Shown here piece after piece: positions 1 to 8,573 of a stretch of DNA of 64,000 nucleotides. The stretch is from Candidatus Nitrosopelagicus sp. (GTDB lineage: Archaea > Thermoproteota > Nitrososphaeria > Nitrososphaerales > Nitrosopumilaceae), in assembly GCA_028344575.1 (NCBI GenBank), contig JAOMBO010000002.1, forward strand, positions 1-64,000. The letters are read 5' to 3'. Position 1 is the stretch's first letter, and the number at the start of each line of letters is the position of its first letter. A program made the translations under genes and the position numbers. The notes beneath the pieces were generated by a model, which was not told where the DNA came from, ran no database searches, and saw nothing but the letters and a program-made list of their open reading frames with translations.

Positions 1-66
1 ACATTTTTGATCTATTTCTTCTAAAAAATAGAATATTATAGCATAATACAACTAATTATTGCAAAA

Positions 67-126
67 AACTATGTAAATTCTATAGTTTATTTTTTAACTA
101 TGTAATTTAGTAAAAACTACATAGTT
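67..126. repeat. Repeated and inverted AACTATGTA motif
   Basis: The nonamer AACTATGTA occurs at 67-75 and 96-104, and its exact reverse complement TACATAGTT at 118-126. The last two form a 9-bp inverted repeat with a 13-nt spacer. A shortened copy, AACTATG, lies near 225. Clustered repeats of this kind in an AT-rich gap suggest a protein-binding site for a gene left of the window, or a hairpin. Neither can be decided without the neighbouring sequence. Confidence 0.4.
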
Positions 127-180
127 TCTTATGCCTATCAGAATAACTAGACGAACAAGAATCAGCAAAAAATGAACAAT

Positions 181-348
181 GGATAAGTCCTCAGCGGATC
201 TTATATCCAAAAATCACTCAAATTAACTATGAAAAGCGGTTCACATAGCAAACTACAAAATTTTTGTCGTCATAGCCAACCCTTACAAGAAATGTCATTT
301 GTATGTAGAATTTTTTATTGCTAGAACCGCTTTTTGTAAAACTTATCC
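181..348. other. Nested inverted repeats: candidate structured RNA or 3' element
   Basis: Several exact complementary pairs nest inside one another: GGATAAGT 181-188 with ACTTATCC 341-348, AAAAGCGGTTC 232-242 with GAACCGCTTTT 324-334, TAGCAA 246-251 with TTGCTA 318-323, and CTACA 253-257 with TGTAG 304-308. Inside lies a further small palindrome, 255-267. The inner arms form a long stem interrupted only by short bulges. The right edge overlaps the thermosome stop codon at 343-345. The element could therefore be the 3' region of that mRNA or a separate small RNA on either strand. It matches no RNA family I recognise. Confidence 0.5.
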
Positions 349-1974
349 CATTGGTGGCATTCCAGGAGGCATACCGCCGCCAGAACCACCAGAGATTGCA
401 ATTACATCATCAATTCTAAGAATCATTGATGCAGCTTCTGTTGCAGATTTGATAATCTGTTCTTTTACTACAACCGGTTCAACAATATTTTGCGATAACA
501 TGTCTGCTACGCGTCCTTCTTTTGCATTGATTCCGGTCCATTTTTTGCCTTCACTTTGTCTTGCACGTAATTTAACCATAGTATCAATTGGATCCATACC
601 TGCATTTTCTGCAATAGTTAATGGAATAATTTCTAATGCTTCAGCAAACTTGTTAATTGCTAATTGTTGTCGACCTTCAAATCTTTCAGACCAATCTTTC
701 AAAAATGATGCTAATACAGCTTCAGGTGCACCACCACCTGCTACAATTTCTGGTTTTTCAATTACATCTTTAACAACCATTAGTGAATCATGAATAGAAC
801 GGTCTACTTCATCAACTACACGTTGAGAACCACCACGAATTAGTAATGTTACAGATTGTGGATTTTTACATCCTTCAATGAAAACCCATTTATCAGATTC
901 AACTTTCTTTTGTTGAACTAAGTTTGCTGCACCTAAATCTTTTTCAGATATATCATCAATATTTGAAGTAATACGAGCACCAGTTGCTTTTGCAAGTTTT
1001 GTCATGTCACTTTCTTTTACACGTCTTACAGCTAAAATTCCATGTTTTGACAAAAAGTGTTGTGCCATGTCATCAATTCCTTTTTGACAGATTACAACGT
1101 TTGCGCCGATTGCATGAACTTTTTCTACCATTGTTTTGATCATTCTATTTTCTTCTTCAAGGAACATTTGCATTTGTGTTGGATCATTAATTCTAATTTC
1201 TGCACTCATCTCTGTTTTTTCAACTTCCATTGCTGTGTTAAGTAAAGCAATTTTTGCTTGTTGTATTTTCTTTGGCATACCAGAGTGTACAACTTCTTTA
1301 TCCAAAACAATTCCTTTAATCAATGCAGTATCTTGAATTGAACCACCAGCTTTTTTCTCAACTTTAAGATTATCAAGATCAACAGATGATTTGTTATTAC
1401 TTGTTTCGGTAATATTCATAATTGAATCAACAACAATTTTTGAAAGAGATTCACTATCTTCTGAAATTAGTTTTGATTCCATACTTGTACTTGCAACTTG
1501 TAACAATATTTCTCTGTCATCAGGACTCACTTTTTTTGAGATTTCAGATAAAATTTCTAGTGCCTTTTCAGATGCTGCTTGAAAGCCTTCAATGATAACT
1601 GAAGAGTGTACATCTTTTTTTAGTAATTCTTCTGCTTTTGCAAGTAAAGTTCCAGCAAAGATAACAGATGATGTTGTTCCATCTCCAACTTCATTATCAA
1701 TGGTTTTAGAGATTTCAATCATCATTTTAGCAGCTGGATGTTGTGCGTCAATTTCTTTTAGAATTGTTGCACCATCATTTGTAATTGTAACGTCGCCTAA
1801 GGAATCAACAAGCATTTTGTCAAGTCCACGTGGACCTAAACTTGATTTTACAATATCACAGACCATTTTTGCAGCCATGATATTGTTTTTTTGAGCATCT
1901 CTACCTTTTTCTTGTAAAGCGCTTTCTTTTAGGACTAAAACAGGTCCGTTTGGTGTTTGTTGTATTGAGGCCAC
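343..1974 (-). CDS. ths: Thermosome subunit (group II chaperonin)
   Basis: This is an ATP-dependent cytosolic folding chaperonin subunit of 543 residues, the usual length of the family. Visible family marks are the N-terminal GRDAQKNNIMAAK segment, the nucleotide-binding SSLGPRGLDKMLVD and NDGATILKE motifs, GDGTTSSVI around residue 100, and VAGGGAPE in the C-terminal equatorial domain. The tail ends in a Gly/Met-rich GGSGGGMPPGMPPMG, typical of thermosomes. It is transcribed away from adenine deaminase's 5' side, on the same strand. Archaea often carry several paralogous subunits, so whether this is alpha or beta cannot be said from one copy. Confidence 0.97.
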   Translation of the reverse strand: MASIQQTPNGPVLVLKESALQEKGRDAQKNNIMAAKMVCDIVKSSLGPRGLDKMLVDSLGDVTITNDGATILKEIDAQHPAAKMMIEISKTIDNEVGDGTTSSVIFAGTLLAKAEELLKKDVHSSVIIEGFQAASEKALEILSEISKKVSPDDREILLQVASTSMESKLISEDSESLSKIVVDSIMNITETSNNKSSVDLDNLKVEKKAGGSIQDTALIKGIVLDKEVVHSGMPKKIQQAKIALLNTAMEVEKTEMSAEIRINDPTQMQMFLEEENRMIKTMVEKVHAIGANVVICQKGIDDMAQHFLSKHGILAVRRVKESDMTKLAKATGARITSNIDDISEKDLGAANLVQQKKVESDKWVFIEGCKNPQSVTLLIRGGSQRVVDEVDRSIHDSLMVVKDVIEKPEIVAGGGAPEAVLASFLKDWSERFEGRQQLAINKFAEALEIIPLTIAENAGMDPIDTMVKLRARQSEGKKWTGINAKEGRVADMLSQNIVEPVVVKEQIIKSATEAASMILRIDDVIAISGGSGGGMPPGMPPMG

Positions 1975-1999
1975 GGATATTTTTCTACGAATTCCCTTT

Positions 2000-3772
2000 T
2001 TATAGGTTAGTCTGGATCGTTGGGATAAACGTTCTAGACTTTACATCCACAATACCACTGTACAATATTCTAATGTCAGGTAATGCCAAGAAAGGTAGGA
2101 ATAAAGGGATTAGATGTGGTGTTTTAAATTTACAGCCAGAATCAGATAAAACATCATTAATTTTTGCAAAGTTTTTTGTTACTTTCTCAATTGGATCAGT
2201 TGAGATTATTCCTCCCATTTGAAATGGTAAAGATGCCAATGTTTTACCATCTTTTACAACAATTAATCCACCTTGAGACTTTGCGAGTTTATTACATGCA
2301 TCAGCCATGTCACTCTCGTTTGAACCAATCACTATCATATCATTTTCATGAAAACTCCACGTAGATGCAAATGCACCAATATCAGCTCCAAAATTTTCTA
2401 AAAATCCAACAGCATGAGTTTTACTACCAAACGTTCTATCTAGTGCAGCTACTTTCCAGATATCTTTATCATACGATGAAACGACATTCGAGTCTTTAAC
2501 ATCTAAATCAGAGGTACTCTTTTTTGTGACAATTTCAGTTTTCATTGAAATTATATTAACTGTTTCAGCATTATTTTTTGAATTTACATTAAAAAAATTT
2601 GCTTGTAATTTTGGAATTTTAACAGTTTTTTGTATCCAAGTTGGAACTTTAGGTGTATGAAGTTTTTGAACAAGTTTCCCATTAGAAACAACAATTTTTC
2701 CACCTAAGATTACTTTGTTAATTTTTATTTTTTTGTAGTCATCTAGAATTAAAATATCTGCAATTTTTCCAGGACCAATTCCACCAAATTCATTTCCCAT
2801 TTTATAATAATCAAAACAATTTCTTGATGCCATAGAAATAGCATCAATTGGATTCATACCAAGTTTAATTGATTCTCTAACACAATGATCAATGTGACCG
2901 ATGTTAGTAATATCAGAAGGGTCTAAACCATCGGAACAAAACATTAATCGATTTTTATATATTTTATTAGATAACACAAGTGGAACAATTTCTTTTAAGT
3001 CTCTACGAATTGAACCTTCTCTAATCATTATCCACATACCAAGACGTAATCGCTCTAATACTTGATCAAAATTTATTGGTTCATGACAAGAAAAAATTCC
3101 TGATGCAATGTAAGAATTTAATTTTTTACCACTTGCTCCAGCTGTGTGACCGTTAATTATACAATGATTCTCATGCATTTGTTTTAATGACTTTATTGTT
3201 TTAGGATCTCGTTTGGTAACTTTTGTCCAAGCAAAGACTTCACCTAGACCAACAACAGACTGTAATCCAATTGCATGTTTTTCTTCTTCTATACTAAGGG
3301 TTTTTCCGTGGCTAAATTTTCTATCGACGGGTAAACCTCCAGGAATTGTATGAAAGAATCTCATCGGTAGATTTTCAGTTTGTCGTAGAAATTCCTTAAA
3401 CCCACGATAACCGCATACACTTACAATATCAATAGAATCTGGAAAAAGCGATGTTACACCACATAGTAATGACTTTTTTACAAATTCTGCAGGAGTCAAA
3501 AAATGATCAATGTGTATGTGAGGATCAACAAAACTTGGACAAACATGCTTATTTTTTACATCTAAAACTTTGGTTTTTGGACCACGTGTGTGAGATGCAT
3601 CATTACCAACAAATGCAATTCTATCATTTTTAATTGATATCTGAATTTTTTCTTGAATTTCATTTGTATAGACATTGATTAAAGAACAATTTTCTAAAAT
3701 TAGATCTGCATGACTATCTCCAATAGATACGGAATTAATTTCAGATAATACTGAAGAAAATTTAGTGTGCAT
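2000..3772 (-). CDS. ade: Adenine deaminase
   Basis: The 590-residue protein is an amidohydrolase-superfamily enzyme converting adenine to hypoxanthine and ammonia in purine salvage. The metal-binding HIH is at residues 85-87 (SFVDPHIHIDHFL). It is followed by the Ade-type PGGLPVDRKF, GLGEVFAW and INGHTAGASG motifs, and then by FCSDGLDP with the late metal-binding aspartate. A C-terminal ade-specific domain contains the FGADIGAFASTWSFHEND region. The length fits bacterial and archaeal Ade (about 570-600). The gene lies upstream of the thermosome on the same strand and is divergent from the L44e gene; the two share the short gap at 3773-3844. Confidence 0.93.
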   Translation of the reverse strand: MHTKFSSVLSEINSVSIGDSHADLILENCSLINVYTNEIQEKIQISIKNDRIAFVGNDASHTRGPKTKVLDVKNKHVCPSFVDPHIHIDHFLTPAEFVKKSLLCGVTSLFPDSIDIVSVCGYRGFKEFLRQTENLPMRFFHTIPGGLPVDRKFSHGKTLSIEEEKHAIGLQSVVGLGEVFAWTKVTKRDPKTIKSLKQMHENHCIINGHTAGASGKKLNSYIASGIFSCHEPINFDQVLERLRLGMWIMIREGSIRRDLKEIVPLVLSNKIYKNRLMFCSDGLDPSDITNIGHIDHCVRESIKLGMNPIDAISMASRNCFDYYKMGNEFGGIGPGKIADILILDDYKKIKINKVILGGKIVVSNGKLVQKLHTPKVPTWIQKTVKIPKLQANFFNVNSKNNAETVNIISMKTEIVTKKSTSDLDVKDSNVVSSYDKDIWKVAALDRTFGSKTHAVGFLENFGADIGAFASTWSFHENDMIVIGSNESDMADACNKLAKSQGGLIVVKDGKTLASLPFQMGGIISTDPIEKVTKNFAKINDVLSDSGCKFKTPHLIPLFLPFLALPDIRILYSGIVDVKSRTFIPTIQTNL

Positions 3773-3844
3773 ATCTCAATGGAGCCTCAGATATTATTAT
3801 ACATTGAAGCGATGTTTAAATTACGGTCAACGAGGCACAATACT

Positions 3845-4126
3845 ATGAATTTGCCAAAAGAGACTAGATCATATTGTCCAAAATGTAAAAGTCATCAAAA
3901 AATGAAAGTCTCAATTTACAAAGCTGGAAAAAGAAGAGGTTCAGCAGCAGGCGAAAGAAGACATGCTTTAAGAAAAAAGGGATATGGTGGACAGAAATTC
4001 CCAAAACTTGCAAAACCTGCTAAAACTACTAAAAAAGTTACATTAATTGAAACATGTACAACATGTAAAAAGAAAATGATGAATAAAGGTATTAGAATTA
4101 GGAAATTCGAGTTGATAGCAGCATGA
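3845..4126 (+). CDS. rpl44e: Ribosomal protein L44e
   Basis: This is a 93-residue protein of the large ribosomal subunit. The start MNLPKETRSYCPKCKSHQ matches the family N-terminus; a longer frame reaching to 3767 has no similarity and overlaps the divergent gene. A CxxC pair at residues 11-14 and a second CTTCKKK pair near residue 74 form the zinc site. Between them lies the basic GKRRGSAAGERRHALRKKGY segment. The stop overlaps the start of S27e by four bases, so the two are translationally coupled. An AT-rich ATTATTATACATT at about 3791-3803 is a possible TATA element. Confidence 0.95.
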   Translation: MNLPKETRSYCPKCKSHQKMKVSIYKAGKRRGSAAGERRHALRKKGYGGQKFPKLAKPAKTTKKVTLIETCTTCKKKMMNKGIRIRKFELIAA

Positions 4127-4320
4127 AAAAAGATCACGTTTTGGTTCCAGAACCAAGTAGTAAATTCAACAAAGTGAAATGTCACGAATGTGATGAGGAA
4201 CAGATTGTATACTCTCACAGTTCTACGCAAGTAATTTGTAATTCATGTGGAAATGTTTTATCAAAAGCAACAGGTTCAGTTGCTCAGATAAATGGTAAAA
4301 TTTTAGAAACTACCGAGTAA
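4123..4320 (+). CDS. rps27e: Ribosomal protein S27e
   Basis: This 65-residue protein of the small ribosomal subunit carries a four-cysteine zinc ribbon: KCHECDEEQ (C20, C23) and VICNSCGNVL (C38, C41). Family marks include FNKVKCHECD and IVYSHSSTQVICNSCG. The gene follows L44e with a 4-bp overlap, the common archaeal order. Its 3' end overlaps the 3' end of the convergent cobY gene by about 18 bp. Confidence 0.95.
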   Translation: MKKDHVLVPEPSSKFNKVKCHECDEEQIVYSHSSTQVICNSCGNVLSKATGSVAQINGKILETTE

Positions 4321-4887
4321 TTCAAAATCAGTTTTTGTATTTACATTCAAGCATACACGTTTGTCATTAATTATGATATAATTTTCTTGAACAGAATCAA
4401 AATTTTTAATCTTACTTGCGTTTACAATAGAAATGCCAGTATGTACATGATCCTCTTCATTAAATGAAACAATACATTCAGGTTCTAAATTTAAAGAGGA
4501 TTGAAATACTTTTGTGGTAATAATACTAGTCCATATTTTTTCAGGATTTCTAGCATCTACTATTTGTTTGACTATATTTCCATCCAAAAGAGGCAAATCT
4601 CCAGAAGTGACAAATATGTGATCATCTAATTTTTTCAAAACATAGTTTAGATCTGTTACAAAATTTTCTCCTAAAGTTTCAAGAACTTCTATATCATTTT
4701 TAGTAAGAATTTTGTGTGTTTGTGGTGAATTTGGACTAGTTACCGCAATGATTTTTTCAAAACAATTTGAATTTTTTAATGCATCAATAACATGCAAGAT
4801 AAGTGGTTTTTTGTATTCAAGCAGTAATTTTTCTTGATCACTTTGCATTCTGGTTCCTTTTCCACCAGCCATAATAAGACCAATCAT
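4303..4887 (-). CDS. cobY: GTP:adenosylcobinamide-phosphate guanylyltransferase
   Basis: This nucleotidyltransferase of 194 residues activates adenosylcobinamide-phosphate with GTP in the late part of B12 synthesis. The N-terminal IGLIMAGGKGTRMQ is the GTP-binding loop of the nucleotidyltransferase fold. VTSGDLPLLDG near residue 95 holds the metal-binding aspartate. Archaea use CobY in place of bacterial CobU, and the size fits CobY. It is the last gene of a five-gene operon. Its start overlaps the stop of cobS by 4 bp, and the operon context is the main reason for choosing CobY over MobA-like enzymes. Confidence 0.88.
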   Translation of the reverse strand: MIGLIMAGGKGTRMQSDQEKLLLEYKKPLILHVIDALKNSNCFEKIIAVTSPNSPQTHKILTKNDIEVLETLGENFVTDLNYVLKKLDDHIFVTSGDLPLLDGNIVKQIVDARNPEKIWTSIITTKVFQSSLNLEPECIVSFNEEDHVHTGISIVNASKIKNFDSVQENYIIINDKRVCLNVNTKTDFELLGSF

Positions 4888-5609
4888 AATGAAACAAAGA
4901 TCAACAAAGAGGATAATCTAGTTAATTCGTTACTTGCGCCCATAACATCACCAGTAATTCCTCCAAAACTTTTTGTGGATAATCCAACTAGGAACATTGT
5001 AAGAATAATTCCAGATGCAAAAACTATCAATCCATTCATTTCACCAATAACAATCAATGGAATAATTGTAATTATTCCAGCTACTAACAACCGTTTTTTA
5101 TCTTTCATAGAATCCATGAAAGGAGAGTTTGAACCTATTGATGCAGAATTTCCTAATCCAGCCATCAAAACCATCGAGAATTTTGCCATTATTTCACTAA
5201 GTAATATGATTTTGAATAGCTCCATTCCGCTACTAAATGATAATGCAATAATCATGCCTATTGCATAAAGCACTATTGAAAATATTCCAGCAGAACCTAC
5301 AGAAAGATCCTTCATTGCTTTGCGTTTTTTTTCTTTTGTTCCTTTAGTCATTAAACCGTCTGAAAAATCAGCAAGACCATCAGTATGGTGAATTCCAGTT
5401 ATTACTGCAAGGGATGCAACAACAACCAAAGATACAACAAGTGGTTCAAGATAAAGAGATAATCCATAACCTAAACTTCCAACGATAAGTCCTATTACAA
5501 TTCCAACAATTGGAAAAAGAAACATGTTTTTTGCAATAGAATTAAGATCTGAATTTGATGTAGGAATAATTGTCAAAAATGAAAAAACAGAACCAATTTG
5601 CTTAAGCAA
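4884..5609 (-). CDS. cobS: Adenosylcobinamide-GDP ribazoletransferase (cobalamin synthase)
   Basis: This membrane enzyme of 241 residues joins adenosylcobinamide-GDP to alpha-ribazole (or its phosphate). The motif HHTDGLADFSDGLM near residue 75 is the acidic active-site signature of the CobS family. Several hydrophobic segments follow, and FGGITGDVMGASNELTRL near the C-terminus is also characteristic. The start overlaps the end of cbiB by 8 bp, indicating coupled translation in the B12 operon. Confidence 0.95.
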   Translation of the reverse strand: MLKQIGSVFSFLTIIPTSNSDLNSIAKNMFLFPIVGIVIGLIVGSLGYGLSLYLEPLVVSLVVVASLAVITGIHHTDGLADFSDGLMTKGTKEKKRKAMKDLSVGSAGIFSIVLYAIGMIIALSFSSGMELFKIILLSEIMAKFSMVLMAGLGNSASIGSNSPFMDSMKDKKRLLVAGIITIIPLIVIGEMNGLIVFASGIILTMFLVGLSTKSFGGITGDVMGASNELTRLSSLLIFVSL

Positions 5610-6573
5610 TGAAAATCAACTCCACAAGTGAAATAAAGAAGATTATAGGAATGGATATAATTCCAAAGAAGAGTAAAGATGTAACCTTCATCAACGTAAT
5701 TGCGTCTTTAACTTTTTTTGAAGTGATTTCACTATCACCAGTTCCCAAAGAATAATGTTCAAGTTTTTCAAATTTAGTTTCCAATGCACCAGCAAAAGCA
5801 GCCATTGGATATCCTGCATTTGGACTATCTGTTTTTTTTCCATCTCGTTTGAAAATTTCATAACAGTTTTTCCAATCATGTCCTAACAGCATTGAGCCAA
5901 GTACAATTATGAGACCAGTTAATCGTGAAGGAATGTAGTTTAAAATATTATCACAATTTGCGCCAAACCAACCTAAATTTTTAAACATTTGAGTTTTGTA
6001 TCCGACCATAGAATCAACAGTATTTACAATACGATATGCAAATGCACCAGGTAAACCAAATATGGCGAAGTAAAACATTGGACCAGTAATTCCATCTACA
6101 ATATTTTCACTTAGGCTCTCTAAAGTTCCAGATAATATGTGATTTTTATCTAAATTTTTTGTATTTCTCTTCACGATCATTGACAAATTGGTTCTTGCAT
6201 TGTTTAGATCATTCTTTTCAACAGCATCCAAAACTGCTAAAGCATGACGTTCCATTCCTTTAATTGCAATTGTCAATTTGAATAATATTATTCCAGAAAT
6301 AATAGAAACTAAGATTGATAAAAATTCAATATTAATAAAATCAATACTATATTGTAAACAAAGTAAAATAATAATAGAGATAGAAACAGGAACTAAAACA
6401 ATAAAAATTCCACTAAATTTTTCTAAATTTTGATTTTCATTTTTAATACGAGTTGTTATTGTTCCAATTAAATTTCCAATCCAAGCAGTTGGATGATAAC
6501 GATTCTTTGGATCACCTAAAACAAGATCTAAGGATATAGCAAGCCCAATTATAATAATCGATTCCAGCATCAT
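5602..6573 (-). CDS. cbiB: Adenosylcobinamide-phosphate synthase
   Basis: This integral membrane protein of 323 residues attaches aminopropanol (or its phosphate) to adenosylcobyric acid. The family N-terminus LDLVLGDPKNRYHPTAWIG is clear. Later marks are LSENIVDGITGPMFYFAIFG and the DSMVGYKT and SPNAGYPMAAFAGAL motifs. Four to five hydrophobic segments are visible. The start codon overlaps the cobQ stop in an ATGA arrangement, and the 3' end overlaps cobS. Confidence 0.95.
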   Translation of the reverse strand: MMLESIIIIGLAISLDLVLGDPKNRYHPTAWIGNLIGTITTRIKNENQNLEKFSGIFIVLVPVSISIIILLCLQYSIDFINIEFLSILVSIISGIILFKLTIAIKGMERHALAVLDAVEKNDLNNARTNLSMIVKRNTKNLDKNHILSGTLESLSENIVDGITGPMFYFAIFGLPGAFAYRIVNTVDSMVGYKTQMFKNLGWFGANCDNILNYIPSRLTGLIIVLGSMLLGHDWKNCYEIFKRDGKKTDSPNAGYPMAAFAGALETKFEKLEHYSLGTGDSEITSKKVKDAITLMKVTSLLFFGIISIPIIFFISLVELIFIA

Positions 6574-7412
6574 TTCAAAAGTTTCTCCACCTGACGGATA
6601 TTAAGACTTGACTTTACAACTTTAGCAATTTTGTTTATTTCAGTATCTAATTTTTTTAAATTTGAGGCATTCCAATTCAAATTTTTAGGAGAATTACCAA
6701 TAGAATCTTCATCAGGTATTTCAAAATCAGTCATTGGAATTGTTGCAAAAATAGGTAATCCCGTTTTTTGTTTTAATTTTTTATATCCAGGTTTTAAAAT
6801 TTCAATATCTCCTCGAAATTTATTTATGATAAATCCTTTAACAAGTTCAAGATATTTTTTTTCAATTAACTCCATAGTTCCCACAATACTTGCAAATGCA
6901 CCACCTCTTTCAATATCTGTAATTAATAGTACAGGTGATTTTGTTTTTTGAGCAATTTTCATGTTTGTGATGTCAAATTTCTGCAAATTAATTTCAGCAG
7001 GAGAACCTGCACCTTCAAGAAAAATTATTTCATGTGATTCTGAAAGTTTGTTAAAGGAATCCATTGATGTTTTAAGACCAGTTTTTAGAACAAAATTTTC
7101 ATAGTAATCATTAGCATGCATTTTTTTCAAGAATTTTCCATTCACAAATACAGAACTCCTATAATTTCCTAGTGGTTTTAGCAATATTGGGTTTTGAGCA
7201 GGAATTATGTCAGTACGTGCAGCAACTGCTTGTATTGCTTGTGCTCTAGAAATTTCAAAATTTTTACCAATGTATGAAAAATTAGACATATTTTGTGCTT
7301 TGAATGGTGATACAGTATAACCAAGATCAGAAAAAATTCTACATAATGCAGTGACAAGTATTGTTTTACCAGCACCTGAAGAAGTTCCTTGAATCATTAG
7401 TGACTTTACCAT
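6570..7412 (-). CDS. cobQ: Cobyric acid synthase, N-terminal ATPase domain only
   Basis: The protein starts as a normal CobQ/CbiP: a P-loop MIQGTSSGAGKTILVTALC at residues 6-24, PFKAQNMSNFSY, the EISRAQAIQA segment, LEGAGSPAEINL near residue 135 and TDIERGGAFASI. Family members are normally near 480-500 residues and carry a C-terminal class I glutamine amidotransferase domain. Here the protein ends at 280 residues, just past the linker (FEIPDEDSIGN). Its stop codon overlaps the cbiB start, so the end is not an obvious frameshift. It may use free ammonia or a separate glutaminase to amidate the corrin ring. B12-operon membership supports the assignment. Confidence 0.88.
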   Translation of the reverse strand: MVKSLMIQGTSSGAGKTILVTALCRIFSDLGYTVSPFKAQNMSNFSYIGKNFEISRAQAIQAVAARTDIIPAQNPILLKPLGNYRSSVFVNGKFLKKMHANDYYENFVLKTGLKTSMDSFNKLSESHEIIFLEGAGSPAEINLQKFDITNMKIAQKTKSPVLLITDIERGGAFASIVGTMELIEKKYLELVKGFIINKFRGDIEILKPGYKKLKQKTGLPIFATIPMTDFEIPDEDSIGNSPKNLNWNASNLKKLDTEINKIAKVVKSSLNIRQVEKLLK

Positions 7413-8494
7413 TTTATTTCTCCAAGTGCTTTTACAAGTAATTTATTTTGAACTCTATTTTTTACAGCTATTCGAATATAATTTTCATCAAGACCACAAA
7501 ATGTACTACAATCTCTAACAAGAATATTTTTTTTAAGTAATTTTTTTTGAAGTAATTTTGAATTAATTTTTGTTTTAATTAGTATAAAGTTTGTAGAAGA
7601 GGAAAAACATGATAACCATTCAAATTTTGATAAAGAGTTCATTAAAAATAAATTTTCTTTTTTAATATTTTTTCGTGACTTTTCTAGAAAATTTGAATAA
7701 CATAATGCAGCACTTGCAGCAGTTTGTGCAATATAATTTACATTCCAAGGTATTTTGACTTTTTGTAAAATTTCAATTATTTTTTTACTACCAAGTCCAT
7801 AACCAATACGTAACCCAGCCAATCCAAATGATTTTGTAAAAGAGCGTAAAATGAATAAATTTTGATATGATTTTAGAGATTTTACAAGAGAGGGATTCGA
7901 ATCTGGTACTAATTCAATAAATGTTTCATCGACAAATACAAGAGTAGATTTTTTTTCAGCAAGTTTTACAATTTGTTCCATATTCTTTTTTGATAAAATT
8001 TCACCAGTAGGATTATTTGGATTACAAATAAAGACAATCCCTTTTGTTGGGATTTTTTTCATGAATTTTTGGAGATCTAGATTAAGATTTAGAGTTCGAA
8101 ATGGGATGGTTTTACCACCAAAAAAATTCACTGCTTTTTCATATTCAGAAAATGTTGGACATGGAATCAATACTTTGGATTTTTTATTTACAAAAGTACT
8201 ACAAAAATTATAAATTATTTCAGTAGCACCATTACCAATTAGAATTTGGGATGTGTTTATTCCAGTAAACCATTTTAAATTTGAACGTAATCGTGTTGAT
8301 TCTGAATCAGGATAGACATGAATCTGATTTAATTGATTTTTAAGATATTTTTTTACACCAGGATGGCAACCTAATGGATTTACATTTGAACTAAAATCAA
8401 CTATTTTCTCATCCGGATTTTTAATGGAAAATATACCACCGTGTGCAGCAGGTATGTGTTTGACTGTATTTGGATTTGGCGTTATTTTCAACAT
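7406..8494 (-). CDS. cobD: Threonine-phosphate decarboxylase / histidinol-phosphate aminotransferase family, B12-associated
   Basis: This is a class I/II PLP enzyme of 362 residues. AAHGG near the N-terminus, IVDFSSNVNPLG and LIGNGATEIIYNF match the CobD/HisC group. PNNPTGEI holds the cofactor-contacting asparagine, FVDETFIE the aspartate, and RSFTKSFGLAGLRIGYG the lysine that binds PLP. CobD makes aminopropanol phosphate for the B12 nucleotide loop, and the HxGG plus FSxNxNPxG start is typical of CobD. Position at the head of the B12 operon favours this over histidine synthesis. The 3' end overlaps cobQ by 7 bp. Confidence 0.85.
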   Translation of the reverse strand: MLKITPNPNTVKHIPAAHGGIFSIKNPDEKIVDFSSNVNPLGCHPGVKKYLKNQLNQIHVYPDSESTRLRSNLKWFTGINTSQILIGNGATEIIYNFCSTFVNKKSKVLIPCPTFSEYEKAVNFFGGKTIPFRTLNLNLDLQKFMKKIPTKGIVFICNPNNPTGEILSKKNMEQIVKLAEKKSTLVFVDETFIELVPDSNPSLVKSLKSYQNLFILRSFTKSFGLAGLRIGYGLGSKKIIEILQKVKIPWNVNYIAQTAASAALCYSNFLEKSRKNIKKENLFLMNSLSKFEWLSCFSSSTNFILIKTKINSKLLQKKLLKKNILVRDCSTFCGLDENYIRIAVKNRVQNKLLVKALGEIKW

Positions 8495-8573
8495 TTGAAA
8501 TAAAGTAATTCAGTATAGTATTCTTTTGGTTCTGGCTAAAGGATTATTAACAGAAAATTACCAAATTTGATCG

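Noticed and set aside
299-793. Plus-strand open frame of 164 codons over the thermosome gene
   Set aside because: It is antisense to the conserved C-terminal part of the thermosome and its translation resembles no protein.
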